Assembly (NCBI RefSeq): GCF_002949735.1
Contig: NZ_CP026681.1
Location: forward strand, 3,796,501 to 3,860,500
From: Nostoc sp. 'Peltigera membranacea cyanobiont' N6
GTDB lineage: Bacteria; Cyanobacteriota; Cyanobacteriia; Cyanobacteriales; Nostocaceae
Direction: 5' to 3'
DNA: 64,000 nucleotides
Position 1 is the stretch's first letter, and each line of letters begins with the position of its first letter. Shown piece by piece: positions 10,379-19,426 of this stretch. The translations under genes were made by a program, and so were the position numbers. The notes under the pieces were generated by a model. The model made no database searches, was not told the origin of the DNA, and saw nothing but the letters and a program-made list of their open reading frames with translations.

Positions 10379-11182
10379 ATGAAAAGTCTTTTAATGAAAT
10401 CTGCGATCGCTTCTGGTATTGTTTTGTCCTTAGCTACTCTTAGCCGTCCTGCAATGGCTGGATCTTTTGCGATATCAATAGAAAACGCAGGCGTACAAAA
10501 TGCAAATTTATCAAATCTTGTTGATGCTCATATACAAACCTTTGATGCACAAGCACAAGGTTACAGTGCAACAGGCTTTCAATGGAAGGATGGAACAAAA
10601 AATATTGGTAGCTATAAAGATACTCTGATCGAGAATCCAGACCAGTATGGTGCTGCTGGGGGAACAGGCAAGTATTTTGATGTAGATACAAGTAGATCGG
10701 GTAACGATCAAAAGGTTTCCACCCTGAATTTGACAAGCCCACAAAGTTACTTTGGACTTTGGTGGTCTGCTGGAGATGCTAACAACGTACTTACATTTCT
10801 TTCACAAGGTCAGACTGTTTTTTCTATGACCACTGCTGATGTGGTCAATTATATCGCAGGGTTATCAAATAAAGCCAGCTACTACGGTAATCCTAATGCG
10901 GCATTCAAAAATCAGGATTCTGGAGAACCCTTTGCGTTCATCAACTTCTACGATGTTGGCGGAACTTTCGATCAAGTTCAATTCACCAATATTGGCGGAA
11001 CTGGTTTTGAATCAGATAATCACACAGTTGCTGCTGGCTACAAGAGTATCACTGGTGATGTAGTTACAGCAGCAGTTCCTGAGTCTTCTTCTGTATTAGG
11101 AGTCTTTGTAATTGGTTTTGTGGGTGCTACTTCAGTTATGACTCGTCGAGTTAAGAAAAAATCAGTTTTGCAATTGTCATAA
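10379..11182 (+). CDS. Exported protein with PEP-CTERM-like sorting signal
   Basis: This 267-residue secreted protein starts with a classical signal peptide (MKSLLMKSAIASG, a hydrophobic stretch, then cleavage probably after AMA near residue 27). It ends with a tripartite sorting tail: VPESSS, a hydrophobic helix (VLGVFVIGFVGATSVM) and a basic TRRVKKK cluster. That arrangement is the PEP-CTERM/exosortase signal, although the usual VPEP is VPES here. The middle is Gly/Asn/Ser-rich with no domain I recognise. I choose ATG 10379 because AAAAAGG lies 8 bp upstream and the signal peptide begins there; an in-frame ATG at 10334 would add 15 basic residues. No exosortase gene is in the window. Confidence 0.85.
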   Translation: MKSLLMKSAIASGIVLSLATLSRPAMAGSFAISIENAGVQNANLSNLVDAHIQTFDAQAQGYSATGFQWKDGTKNIGSYKDTLIENPDQYGAAGGTGKYFDVDTSRSGNDQKVSTLNLTSPQSYFGLWWSAGDANNVLTFLSQGQTVFSMTTADVVNYIAGLSNKASYYGNPNAAFKNQDSGEPFAFINFYDVGGTFDQVQFTNIGGTGFESDNHTVAAGYKSITGDVVTAAVPESSSVLGVFVIGFVGATSVMTRRVKKKSVLQLS

Positions 11183-11622
11183 GTGTAGGGGCTTACATTA
11201 AGAGCCTTTTGCACTTCTGATGATAATTAAGGGAATGTCACTCTCAAGCGATCGCCACTTTAATAGCACTGCTTTAAAGCAATCTTATTAAAGATACTAA
11301 TTGTAGCTCAGTAAGATTTGCCTGATTTTCTCTATGCCTTACTCCCAGGCTCCACTTCGCGTAGTCTGCCTATGGCAGAATTTCAGAAGTTACATCGAAA
11401 AGTCAATATTTAATACAAGTTAGGGCGAGTTTACTTAAGTAAACTCGCCCAATTGTTTTGCGATTTATTTTATGAGCAGTCACTTTACACCACTTAGACA
11501 ATGCCCGAATTGACTTCTGCTTCAGCTTACAGGATTAACTTGAGATAGCGCCGATCCTAAAGCCCAGGTTTTAAGAATCGATATGATAGGAAAGTAGATA
11601 AAATTTAAAAAATATTTATCGA
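11183..11622. other. Intergenic region with repeats and a perfect palindrome
   Basis: This is 440 bp without a gene. It contains a small repeat of the 'cttcgcgtagtctgcctatggcag' kind near 11355-11385 and the 28-nt palindrome described separately. The start of the transporter gene follows an AT-rich leader with no strong ribosome-binding site. Confidence 0.5.
11423..11450. terminator. Perfect 28-nt palindrome, possible bidirectional terminator
   Basis: The arm GGGCGAGTTTACTT is followed directly by its exact reverse complement, ending CTCGCCC, then AATTGTTTTG. It lies 240 bp after the PEP-CTERM-like gene and 170 bp before the transporter gene. It could end transcription or be a dispersed palindrome. 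Confidence 0.45.
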
Positions 11623-13038
11623 ATGGTGCTTCAATCATCTGGCTTGTCCAAGGTCAAAGACTCATTAACACAAAAAATCTTCTTGGGTAATGAACCCAAT
11701 GCGGAATTAATTGCAATTCTCACTGTTTACTTTGTCCAAGGAATTTTAGGGCTATCGCGTCTAGCCGTAAGCTTTTTCCTCAAAGATGAACTGCTGCTGA
11801 GTCCAGTCCAGGTGTCGGCGTTATTGGGAATTGTTTTCCTACCTTGGACGATCAAGCCGGTGTTTGGCTTTATCTCTGATGGCTTGCCTATATTTGGTTA
11901 TCGTCGTCGTCCTTACTTGATTTTATCCGGGATATTGGGAACTGCTTCCTGGGTGAGTTTGGCCACAATAGTTAATACTAGCTGGGCAGCCACATTAGCG
12001 ATCGCTGTTAGTTCTCTCTCCGTCGCCATGAGTGATGTGATAGTTGACTCATTGGTTGTTGAACGTGCCAGAGGCGAATCGCAAGCAAAAGCCGGTTCAT
12101 TACAATCTGTATGCTGGGGTGCTTCTGCGATCGGAGGTTTAATAACAGCATACTTTAGCGGTCTGCTGCTCCAAGACTTTTCTACCCGTACTGTCTTTGG
12201 AATTACCGCCTTATTCCCTCTCATAGTTTCAGGGGTAGCTTGGTTAATTGCTGAGTCCCCCGTTAGCAAAGATGCTCAAGATAGTAATCACACCAACCCT
12301 TTACCAATCAAACATCAACTGGGGCAGCTACGCCAAGCCATTACCCAAAAAACAATTTGGCTACCAACAGCCTTTGTCTTCATCTGGCAAGCTACCCCAA
12401 ATGCTGAATCAGCCTTTTTCTACTTCTCTACCAACGAACTCCACTTTGAACCAGAATTTTTGGGGCGGGTAAACTTGGTGACAAGTTTCGCTTCTTTAGC
12501 AGGTGTTTGGATTTTTCAACGTTTCCTCAAAAGCATCCCTTTTCGCGTAATTTTTGCTTGGAGTACTGTCCTTTCATCACTTTTAGGGATGACGACGCTG
12601 TTGTTAGTGACTCACACAAACAGACTCTTAGGTATAGATGACCACTGGTTTAGTTTGGGTGATAGTCTTATTCTCACTGTGATGGGTAAAATTACCTTTA
12701 TGCCAGTGATGGTGCTAGCAGCAAGGCTTTGTCCCTCTGGTGTAGAAGCAACGTTATTTGCCTTGTTGATGTCGGTATTTAATTCAGCAGGAACAGTTTC
12801 TCAAGCATTGGGGGCATTACTCACCTATTGGCTGGGGATTACTGCAACGAACTTTGAGTCACTTTGGCTATTGGTGCTAATTACTAACCTCAGTACGCTG
12901 TTACCCCTACCATTTATCAACTGGCTACCTGCTGCTGAAGAGCAAGCTGAGACATCCATTGATGGGGAACAAGAGTTTTTGCCAAATTTGATGTCTGAGT
13001 TGGTAGTGAGAGAACCAGAGTCGAAAATAGTGGAATAG
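11623..13038 (+). CDS. Folate-biopterin transporter (FBT/BT1) family, MFS-type permease
   Basis: This is a 471-residue integral membrane protein with about 12 hydrophobic segments. Features of the BT1/FBT branch of the major facilitator superfamily are visible: QGILGLSRLAVSFFLKDEL in the first helices, LPWTIKPVFGFISDGLPIFGYRRRPYL in the loop after helix 2-3, and SVAMSDVIVDSLVVERAR. Cyanobacterial and plastid members transport folates or pterins, and others are of unknown substrate. The C-terminal 35 residues are acidic and cytoplasmic. The carotenoid oxygenase gene follows after 114 bp on the same strand, but a functional link is not evident. Confidence 0.9.
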   Translation: MVLQSSGLSKVKDSLTQKIFLGNEPNAELIAILTVYFVQGILGLSRLAVSFFLKDELLLSPVQVSALLGIVFLPWTIKPVFGFISDGLPIFGYRRRPYLILSGILGTASWVSLATIVNTSWAATLAIAVSSLSVAMSDVIVDSLVVERARGESQAKAGSLQSVCWGASAIGGLITAYFSGLLLQDFSTRTVFGITALFPLIVSGVAWLIAESPVSKDAQDSNHTNPLPIKHQLGQLRQAITQKTIWLPTAFVFIWQATPNAESAFFYFSTNELHFEPEFLGRVNLVTSFASLAGVWIFQRFLKSIPFRVIFAWSTVLSSLLGMTTLLLVTHTNRLLGIDDHWFSLGDSLILTVMGKITFMPVMVLAARLCPSGVEATLFALLMSVFNSAGTVSQALGALLTYWLGITATNFESLWLLVLITNLSTLLPLPFINWLPAAEEQAETSIDGEQEFLPNLMSELVVREPESKIVE

Positions 13039-13152
13039 CGCAATCAATTAAAAGTCGAGTCAGTACGCTGCCTTCCCATTGCAACAAAGTTGCAAAAAAT
13101 CTTTTTAGCGGCTACATATTTTCTTACAAGGTAACAATAAAAAACAAGGTAT

Positions 13153-14652
13153 ATGCAGAGTTTTAAAAATCAAGAAAGCCTAGTTGCAGAAAAATCCTAC
13201 ACTCGTGCAGATTGGCAAGGAGGATATCAATCTCTCACCCAAGAATTTGATTATTGGATTGATGATCTAGAAGGGCAAATTCCTACAGAGTTACAAGGTA
13301 CGCTGTTTAGAAATGGCCCCGGTTTGCTGGATGTGAATGGTCAATATCTTCATCATCCGTTTGATGGGGATGGGATGATTAGCAAAATTACCTTTACTAA
13401 TGGTCGGGCCCATTTTCGCAACCGCTTTGTCCGCACAACTGGGTATTTGGCAGAGCAAAAGGCGGGAAAAATTCTCTATCGCGGTACTTTTGGTACTCAA
13501 AAACCTGGCGGTTGGCTAGCTAATATCTTTGACTTCAAACTCAAAAATATCGCCAATACAAATGTTATCTATTGGGGTGGTAAACTCCTAGCACTATGGG
13601 AAGCTTCTGAAGCATATCGTCTCGATCCCTACACTCTTGAAACCTTGGGCAATGAGTATTTTAATGGTGCTTTGTCAGCAGGTGAAGCTTTCGCTGCTCA
13701 TCCCCGCTTAGAAAATAATTGCGAGCAAGATGGGGGTAAACCTTGCCTGGTAAATTTCTCGATTAAGCCGGGATTATCTACCACAATTACTATTTTTGAG
13801 TTAAACCCAGCAGGTGAAATTGTCAGACAGCAGGCTCATCAGGTTCCTGGTTTTTGCTTCATTCACGATTTTGTCATTACTCCCAATTACTGTATCTTCT
13901 TTCAAAATCCTGTCACCTTTAACCCCATACCTTTCGCCTTGGGAATACGTGCGGCAGGAGAATGTATCAAATTTCAGCCAAATCAGCCAACTAAAATTTT
14001 AATTATTCCCCGCTTCCCCAAAGAAGGGCAAGAGGAGATAAAAACTCTGGAAACTCAGTCGGGTTTCGTCTTCCACCACGTCAATGCTTTTGAGGTAGGA
14101 GAGGAAGTTTTGATTGACTCCATTTGCTACCAATCTTTACCAGAAGTGGAACCCGAAAGCGATTTTCGACAAGTTGATTTTGAAGCATCTTCACCTGGAC
14201 AACTCTGGCGATTTTATCTGAATCTAAAAGATGGGACAGTCCGAAGGGAATTAATCGATAGTCGCTGTTGTGAATTTCCCACCATCCATCCGGCGAATGT
14301 GGGACACCCTTATCGATATCTATATATAGGTGCGGCTCATGCAGAGAGTGGTAATGCTCCCTTACAAGCTTTGCTGAAAATTGATTTAGAGTCTGGAGAA
14401 AGACAATTTTGGAGTGCTGCACCTCGTGGTTTTGTCGGCGAACCGATTTTTGTCCCGCGTCCAGGTTCTGAAAAGGAAGATGATGGTTGGGTATTAGCTT
14501 TGGTTTATGATGCTGCCCATCACCGCTCAGATTTGGTAATTTTGGATGCTAGTGATTTTTCTAAAGGAACAATGGCACGACTACATCTCAAGCATCATAT
14601 CCCTTATGGTTTGCATGGGAGCTTTACTTCTGAGGTTTTTGGGGAAATTTAA
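13153..14652 (+). CDS. Apocarotenoid oxygenase (carotenoid cleavage dioxygenase family)
   Basis: This is a 499-residue non-haem iron oxygenase of the carotenoid cleavage/RPE65 family. The four iron-binding histidines can be placed at His183 (AAHPRLE), His238 (FIHDFVITP), His308 or 309 (FHHVNAFE) and His488 (GLHGSF). The spacing nearly matches that of the Synechocystis apocarotenoid-15,15'-oxygenase (183, 238, 304, 484, from memory). Other family blocks are LFRNGPGLL and HHPFDGDGMI. Enzymes of this type cleave beta-apocarotenals to retinal-type products. The protein is soluble or membrane-associated without a signal peptide. The gene ends 4 bp from the convergent kdpD stop. Confidence 0.94.
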   Translation: MQSFKNQESLVAEKSYTRADWQGGYQSLTQEFDYWIDDLEGQIPTELQGTLFRNGPGLLDVNGQYLHHPFDGDGMISKITFTNGRAHFRNRFVRTTGYLAEQKAGKILYRGTFGTQKPGGWLANIFDFKLKNIANTNVIYWGGKLLALWEASEAYRLDPYTLETLGNEYFNGALSAGEAFAAHPRLENNCEQDGGKPCLVNFSIKPGLSTTITIFELNPAGEIVRQQAHQVPGFCFIHDFVITPNYCIFFQNPVTFNPIPFALGIRAAGECIKFQPNQPTKILIIPRFPKEGQEEIKTLETQSGFVFHHVNAFEVGEEVLIDSICYQSLPEVEPESDFRQVDFEASSPGQLWRFYLNLKDGTVRRELIDSRCCEFPTIHPANVGHPYRYLYIGAAHAESGNAPLQALLKIDLESGERQFWSAAPRGFVGEPIFVPRPGSEKEDDGWVLALVYDAAHHRSDLVILDASDFSKGTMARLHLKHHIPYGLHGSFTSEVFGEI

Positions 14653-14656
14653 TCCC

Positions 14657-15811
14657 CTATTTGGATGAAACCATTTTTTCGCTGGCAATGATATGCAAAT
14701 CGATATTTTTGAGCAAGCGTACCAATTTTTGCGTCAAAGATCCTTTGAGAAGCATTTGCCAGCGCGATCGCTGACTCTCTCCAATTACAATTTGGGTAAT
14801 GCGATATTTTTCGGCCACTTCGGCGATCGCATTGGCGACGTTATTGTTGGTAACATGAAGAAAAGTACCTTCAAATTCTTTACAGAGTTTTTCACAAGTG
14901 TAAATGTGTAAGCTTTCTTCTTTGGTGAGGAAGCGCTCTGGATTGGCAACGAATAAAGTATAAAGTGGGGCATTCATGTAGTTAGCCAACCTTGCACCCC
15001 GGCGTAACAGCTGCACTGAGTTGGGATAAGTAGATATGCACACCAAAACCCGCTCGTGAATATTACAGGATTGCCCATTGGGGATAGTAGCGATCGCATT
15101 TTCTTCTACGTTGTCTGCGACTTCCCGCAAAGCCAACTCCCGCAAAGCAATCAGGTTACGGCGTTGGAAAAAGTTTTCTAGGGATTGTTGGATTTTTTGC
15201 GGGGCGTAAATTTTCCCTTCTAATAACCTTTCTTGCAGGGTTTCTGGCGTGACATCTACTAACACTACTTCATCTGCTTCATCCAGAATCCTGTCAGGAA
15301 CACGCTCACGGACTACAACCCCAGTAATTCTTGCTACTAGATCGTTGAGACTTTCCAAATGTTGTACATTCATTGTGGAGTAGACATCAATACCTGCTGC
15401 CAAAACTACTTCTACATCTTCGTAGCGTTTTTCGCGTGGGGAACCAGGGACATTGGTATGGGCAAGTTCATCGATTAAAACTAATTGTGGCGATCGCTGT
15501 AAAATAGCGTCTGTATCCATATCCGTTAGCGTCAACTCACCGCGAGGATATTGCTTACGCGGCAAAATCTCCAGTCCCTCTGCTTTCTCCGTCGTGTCCT
15601 TGCGTCCGTGGGTTTCTAAAAGCCCAACGATGACATGAATTCCTTCGTGTTTAAGGGCGTGTCCCTCTTCTAACATCCGGTAGGTTTTGCCTACTCCAGG
15701 AGCCATGCCAATAAATATTTTATGCTTACCCCGCCGTCGTGCCGCATAAAGCGAGTAAATTCCAGAATTTAAAGGTGCATTGCCAGTCGAACCAGTATTA
15801 CTATCTGACAT
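14657..15811 (-). CDS. kdpD: Short KdpD: N-terminal sensor domain plus USP domain, no kinase
   Basis: This 384-residue protein matches only the N-terminal half of the potassium sensor KdpD. It has the KdpD domain with Walker A GMAPGVGKT (35-43) and Walker B VLIDELAHTN (111-120), and a universal-stress-protein domain (about 250-375: ERVLVCISTYPNS through QIVIGESQRSRWQ). The four membrane helices and the histidine kinase core found in E. coli KdpD are absent. The sequence ends naturally at a stop with no kinase remnants beyond it. Short KdpD proteins at the end of kdp operons are known from Anabaena. It is the last gene of the kdp cluster, 120 bp after kdpC, and that gap holds repeats. Confidence 0.92.
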   Translation of the reverse strand: MSDSNTGSTGNAPLNSGIYSLYAARRRGKHKIFIGMAPGVGKTYRMLEEGHALKHEGIHVIVGLLETHGRKDTTEKAEGLEILPRKQYPRGELTLTDMDTDAILQRSPQLVLIDELAHTNVPGSPREKRYEDVEVVLAAGIDVYSTMNVQHLESLNDLVARITGVVVRERVPDRILDEADEVVLVDVTPETLQERLLEGKIYAPQKIQQSLENFFQRRNLIALRELALREVADNVEENAIATIPNGQSCNIHERVLVCISTYPNSVQLLRRGARLANYMNAPLYTLFVANPERFLTKEESLHIYTCEKLCKEFEGTFLHVTNNNVANAIAEVAEKYRITQIVIGESQRSRWQMLLKGSLTQKLVRLLKNIDLHIIASEKMVSSK

Positions 15812-15884
15812 TTCCTTCTTGGTAGCTATAATGGCAATCCTATGACATCGGAAAACGGTGCTTTATCCATGCCCCTTATGGGTG

Positions 15885-15935
15885 CTGTTAGCGCTAGCGG
15901 GACGTTTAGCCCAATCCCCAATCCCCATTTATTAA
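15885..15935. repeat. Repeats between kdpC and kdpD
   Basis: GGTGCTGTTAGCGCTAGCGG and the following ACGTTTAGCCC match the dispersed repeat at 8258-8292. Directly after it come two CAATCCC heptamers (AATCCCCAATCCCC). The tract lies inside the kdp transcription unit. Confidence 0.65.
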
Positions 15936-16531
15936 TTTTGCTGACGATTAATATCCTGTAAGTCAAGAGCATAATTCAGTCGGAGAACATTGACTCCTGG
16001 TTCGCCAAAAATCCATAAAAATCTGCCATCAGTATACTTGTTAATTAAACGTAGGATCTCTTCTTCTTTGACTCCCCGCGCACCAGCAACCCGCGTCAAT
16101 TGCTGCCGTGCTGCTTTGAAGGAAATATGCGGATCTAAACCAGAACCAGAAGTATAAATCATATCAGCGATCGGCTGAAGATTTTCGTCTCGCAATTGAT
16201 TTGCCTCTTCTAGAATCCGCTTTAATAGCTCTGGATTACTAGCAGCGAGATTGCTAGCTCCAGATATGCCAGTTGGCTTGGCTTTTTTCCCTTGGCTATA
16301 TCTAACAGTACTGGGACGAGAATGGAAATATCGCTCAGATGTGAACACCTGCCCAATCAAAGCCGAACCAATTACTTCATTATTTAGATTCAGCATAATG
16401 CTGCCATTAGCTTGATAGGGTAAAAAAACTTGACCTACTACAAGGATTATCAGAGGATAGATGATTGCAGTTAACAACCAAAGCATTAGAGTTATAAAAA
16501 TTGCTCTGATAGTTTCTCGAATAATAGCCAT
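15932..16531 (-). CDS. kdpC: K+-transporting ATPase subunit KdpC
   Basis: KdpC is the single-span accessory subunit of the high-affinity KdpFABC potassium pump that stabilises the KdpA-KdpB complex. The 199-residue product has one N-terminal membrane helix (TLMLWLLTAIIYPLIILVVG) followed by a periplasmic domain with family motifs: GSALIGQVF, RYFHSRPS, GASNLAASNPELL and TSGSGLDPHISF, and a closing EPGVNVLRLN. Length is typical. It follows the small kdpG gene by 27 bp. Confidence 0.95.
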   Translation of the reverse strand: MAIIRETIRAIFITLMLWLLTAIIYPLIILVVGQVFLPYQANGSIMLNLNNEVIGSALIGQVFTSERYFHSRPSTVRYSQGKKAKPTGISGASNLAASNPELLKRILEEANQLRDENLQPIADMIYTSGSGLDPHISFKAARQQLTRVAGARGVKEEEILRLINKYTDGRFLWIFGEPGVNVLRLNYALDLQDINRQQN

Positions 16532-16558
16532 AAAAAGATTTCCAATTTCTACTCAAAT

Positions 16559-16783
16559 TTAATTTTTAATTTTTAGTTTTAATTCTTTTACCCAATCAGA
16601 ACGATATTTAAACATGCTGTTAGCAACAGCATAAATAGCTGGGGCAATTACCACATTCAAGCACAGCAGGATAGAAATAGCGAGTGGTGGGTGATGTTTA
16701 CGCCATTGCGACCAAACAAAGGATATCGCCTGGATCGCATCTATCGGCAAAAACTTTTCCCCACCATCGACCTGTTTATTCAT
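16559..16783 (-). CDS. kdpG: Small Kdp membrane subunit (KdpG/KdpF-like)
   Basis: This is a 74-residue protein with one membrane helix (LAISILLCLNVVIAPAIYAVA, about 34-54) flanked by a charged N terminus (MNKQVDGGEKF) and a basic C terminus. It sits exactly between kdpB and kdpC, where Anabaena kdp operons carry the small kdpG gene. It may fill the role of KdpF, the single-helix stabilising peptide of enterobacterial Kdp, but it is larger and not obviously homologous. The identification rests mainly on position. Confidence 0.75.
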   Translation of the reverse strand: MNKQVDGGEKFLPIDAIQAISFVWSQWRKHHPPLAISILLCLNVVIAPAIYAVANSMFKYRSDWVKELKLKIKN

Positions 16784-16884
16784 ATTCTTTTGGTTCCCTC
16801 TCTCAACAGGTAAAAGTAAAAATGTTTATTATTTTACTTTGGTAAAGATGCGTTTATTTCGCAGGATCTGTACTTTTGCTATCC

Positions 16885-18981
16885 TTAAGCCAAGCCTACA
16901 AGTGTAATCAGTATATCTATCAACTTAATGGCGATAAATGGCGCAATCACCCCACCTAAGCCATAAATTAAGATATTGCGTTGGAGTAGCTGATTAGCTG
17001 TCAGGGGTCTAAATCGCACACCCTTCAATGCCAAGGGAATCAAAGCGGGAATAATCAAAGCATTATAAATCAACGCTGATAGTACAGCAGACTTAGGGCT
17101 AGTTAAATTCATAATATTCAGGCTTTGCAGGTTAGCAGCGACAAATATCACTGGGATAATTGCAAAGTATTTGGCAATATCATTAGCGATAGAAAATGTC
17201 ATTAATGCCCCGCGAGTAATCAACAATTGTTTGCCAATGCTAATGATATCGATTAGCTTTGTGGGATCGGAGTCTAAATCGACCATGTTGGCGGCTTCTT
17301 TTGCAGCTTGCGTCCCTGTATTCATGGCAACGCCGACGTTAGCTTGGGCTAATGCAGGAGCATCGTTAGTTCCATCTCCCGTCATGGCAACTAGTTTACC
17401 TGCTGCTTGTTCCTTTTTAATGACGCTGATTTTGTCTTCTGGTGTGGCTTCGGCAATGAAGTCATCAACGCCTGCTTCTTTGGCAATGACAGAAGCTGTA
17501 ATTTGGTTGTCTCCAGTTAGCATGATGGTATGCACTCCCATCCGTCGCAGTTGCTCAAAGCGATCGCGGATACCAGGTTTAACTATATCTTTGAGATAAA
17601 TAACCCCATAGATTTCGTTATCTAGGCTGACTGCTAGGGGTGTACCTCCCAGGCGAGAAACTCGTTCGTAGGCGGCATCCAATTCTGGTGTATCGCGTCC
17701 GTGGCGAGAACGGACAAATCCTTTAATGGCTTCGACTGCTCCTTTCCTAGCCTCATATCCACCAGGCAAGTTAGTCCCACTCATCCGGGTTTTGGCGGAA
17801 AAATCGACTCCTTCTGCTTGGTTGGAGTCGAAATCAAACCGTGCGCCTAATTTCTCCGCCAGTCGCACAATGGATTTACCTTCTGGTGTATTGTCAAATA
17901 TACTAGCCGCCCAGGCAACATTAGCAATTTCTGACATTGAATGACCGTCGATAGGGATAAACTCTTCCGCCAAACGGTTGCCGAGGGTAATTGTACCTGT
18001 CTTATCGAGAACTAAAGTGTTGACATCACCACAGGCTTCGACTGCTCGTCCGGAAGTGGCAATGACGTTAAATTGGGCAACTCGATCCATACCAGCAATG
18101 CCAATGGTACTGAGTAAGCCGCCAATGGTTGTAGGAATTAATGCCACTAATAGAGCAATTAAAATTGGCACGCTGACTGGACTGTTGACATAGTAAGCAA
18201 GTGCCGGCAAAGTTACTACGACTAACAAAAACACTAAGCTGAGAACTGCCAGCAATACTGTCAGGGCAATTTCATTGGGTGTTTTGCTGCGTTCTGCCCC
18301 TTCCACCAAGGCAATCATCCGGTCAATAAAGCCTTTGCCTGGGTCAGTAGTAACGCGGATAATTAGTTCATCGGAGATAATCCTCGTTCCACCAGTGACG
18401 GAACTAGAAACATCGGAGCCTGATTCTTTTAATACTGGTGCGGATTCTCCAGTAATTGCCGATTCATCTACTGAGGCGACACCCATAATTACTTCGCCAT
18501 CGGCAGGGATGATATCGCCAGCAACGACATAGATGTTATCGCCCTGTTTCAGGCTGGTGGATGAAACTTCACTAATTATGCCGTCGGAAGCGAGTTTTTT
18601 AGCGATCGCCTCTGATTTCGTTAATCGCAAGGCATCAGCTTGAGCTTTACCCCGCCCTTCTGCCACTGCTTCGGCAAAATTAGCAAACCAAACTGTAAAG
18701 AATAAAATCCCCGACAGCAAGGCGTTGAAAATTTGCGGGTTCTTTTGCAGGGACGGGCCAAATAGGTTGGGATCAATCGTTAGCAATAGGATGATGATTG
18801 TCCCCACCCAAACCACAAATATCACGGGATTTTTGATTGCATACTTAGGATTGAGCTTGACAAAAGCATCTCTAATTGCTCTTAAGTACAGCCACTTAGT
18901 AATTTTTTTCGCCTTCTTCCGTCCCTGGCGGCGATCGCCAGAACGAGGATTTGGCCGTCTAGCTTTGAAGTTAGTTGCCAC
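16885..18981 (-). CDS. kdpB: K+-transporting P-type ATPase catalytic subunit KdpB
   Basis: KdpB is the P-type ATPase that powers potassium uptake through KdpA. The 698-residue protein shows all catalytic signatures: actuator-domain TGES (177-180), phosphorylated Asp326 in VLDKTGTITL, nucleotide-domain KGAVEAIKGF, and hinge MTGDGTNDAPAL. Ser180 corresponds to the serine of the E. coli TGES motif whose phosphorylation inhibits the pump. About seven membrane helices can be seen. The N terminus has a basic, Arg/Lys-rich extension of roughly 30 residues. A kdpG start lies about 100 bp downstream, while a 445 bp repeat-rich gap separates this gene from kdpA upstream. Confidence 0.96.
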   Translation of the reverse strand: MATNFKARRPNPRSGDRRQGRKKAKKITKWLYLRAIRDAFVKLNPKYAIKNPVIFVVWVGTIIILLLTIDPNLFGPSLQKNPQIFNALLSGILFFTVWFANFAEAVAEGRGKAQADALRLTKSEAIAKKLASDGIISEVSSTSLKQGDNIYVVAGDIIPADGEVIMGVASVDESAITGESAPVLKESGSDVSSSVTGGTRIISDELIIRVTTDPGKGFIDRMIALVEGAERSKTPNEIALTVLLAVLSLVFLLVVVTLPALAYYVNSPVSVPILIALLVALIPTTIGGLLSTIGIAGMDRVAQFNVIATSGRAVEACGDVNTLVLDKTGTITLGNRLAEEFIPIDGHSMSEIANVAWAASIFDNTPEGKSIVRLAEKLGARFDFDSNQAEGVDFSAKTRMSGTNLPGGYEARKGAVEAIKGFVRSRHGRDTPELDAAYERVSRLGGTPLAVSLDNEIYGVIYLKDIVKPGIRDRFEQLRRMGVHTIMLTGDNQITASVIAKEAGVDDFIAEATPEDKISVIKKEQAAGKLVAMTGDGTNDAPALAQANVGVAMNTGTQAAKEAANMVDLDSDPTKLIDIISIGKQLLITRGALMTFSIANDIAKYFAIIPVIFVAANLQSLNIMNLTSPKSAVLSALIYNALIIPALIPLALKGVRFRPLTANQLLQRNILIYGLGGVIAPFIAIKLIDILITLVGLA

Positions 18982-19426
18982 TTGATTAATTAATAAAGTT
19001 AGGAGTTAAAAGTTATACCAATTCTGTATGAGGATGCGCTAAACCATGATTACAAGAAAGAAAGATAAACGAACCGCAAAGGACGCAAAGGGCCCAAAGA
19101 AAGAAGTTAAAAGGGTTTGGCGCAACCTCATAAAGAAATGGTATTAGAAGTTAGGAGAGACGCGATGAATCGCGTCTGTACAAGAGTTAGGAGTTAGGAG
19201 TTAGGAGTTTCCCATAAAAAATAGATCCAACCTGTAGGGTGCGTTACGCTAACGCTAACGCAACGCCAGTTGCTACAACGGATAGCGCAGCGTTAGCGTC
19301 TGACTCGCTAACACCAGTCGCCTACAGCGCTGGATTCACCGCAACGCAATGGCTCTCCTACGAAACCGGATAATTTATTTATTTTTTGGTATTCTCTTAA
19401 TTCCAGACTTATAACTCATAAATTTT
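18982..19426. repeat. Repeat-filled gap between kdpA and kdpB
   Basis: This 445 bp gap contains no gene but several repeat families. There is ACCGCAAAGGACGCAAAG (19075-19092, recurring near 42982). A perfect palindrome (arms AGACGCGAT and ATCGCGTCT, 19158-19177) is followed by three to four AGGAGTT heptamers (19186-19210). A cluster of GCGTTACGCTAACG/AACGCAACGCC palindromic units runs from 19234 to 19365. In other bacteria kdpA and kdpB are nearly contiguous, so this looks like successive repeat insertion inside the operon. Confidence 0.75.

Noticed and set aside
14657..15811. kdpD as a broken pseudogene
   Set aside because: The protein ends cleanly after complete KdpD and USP domains and no remnants of a kinase follow; short KdpD is a known form in Anabaena.
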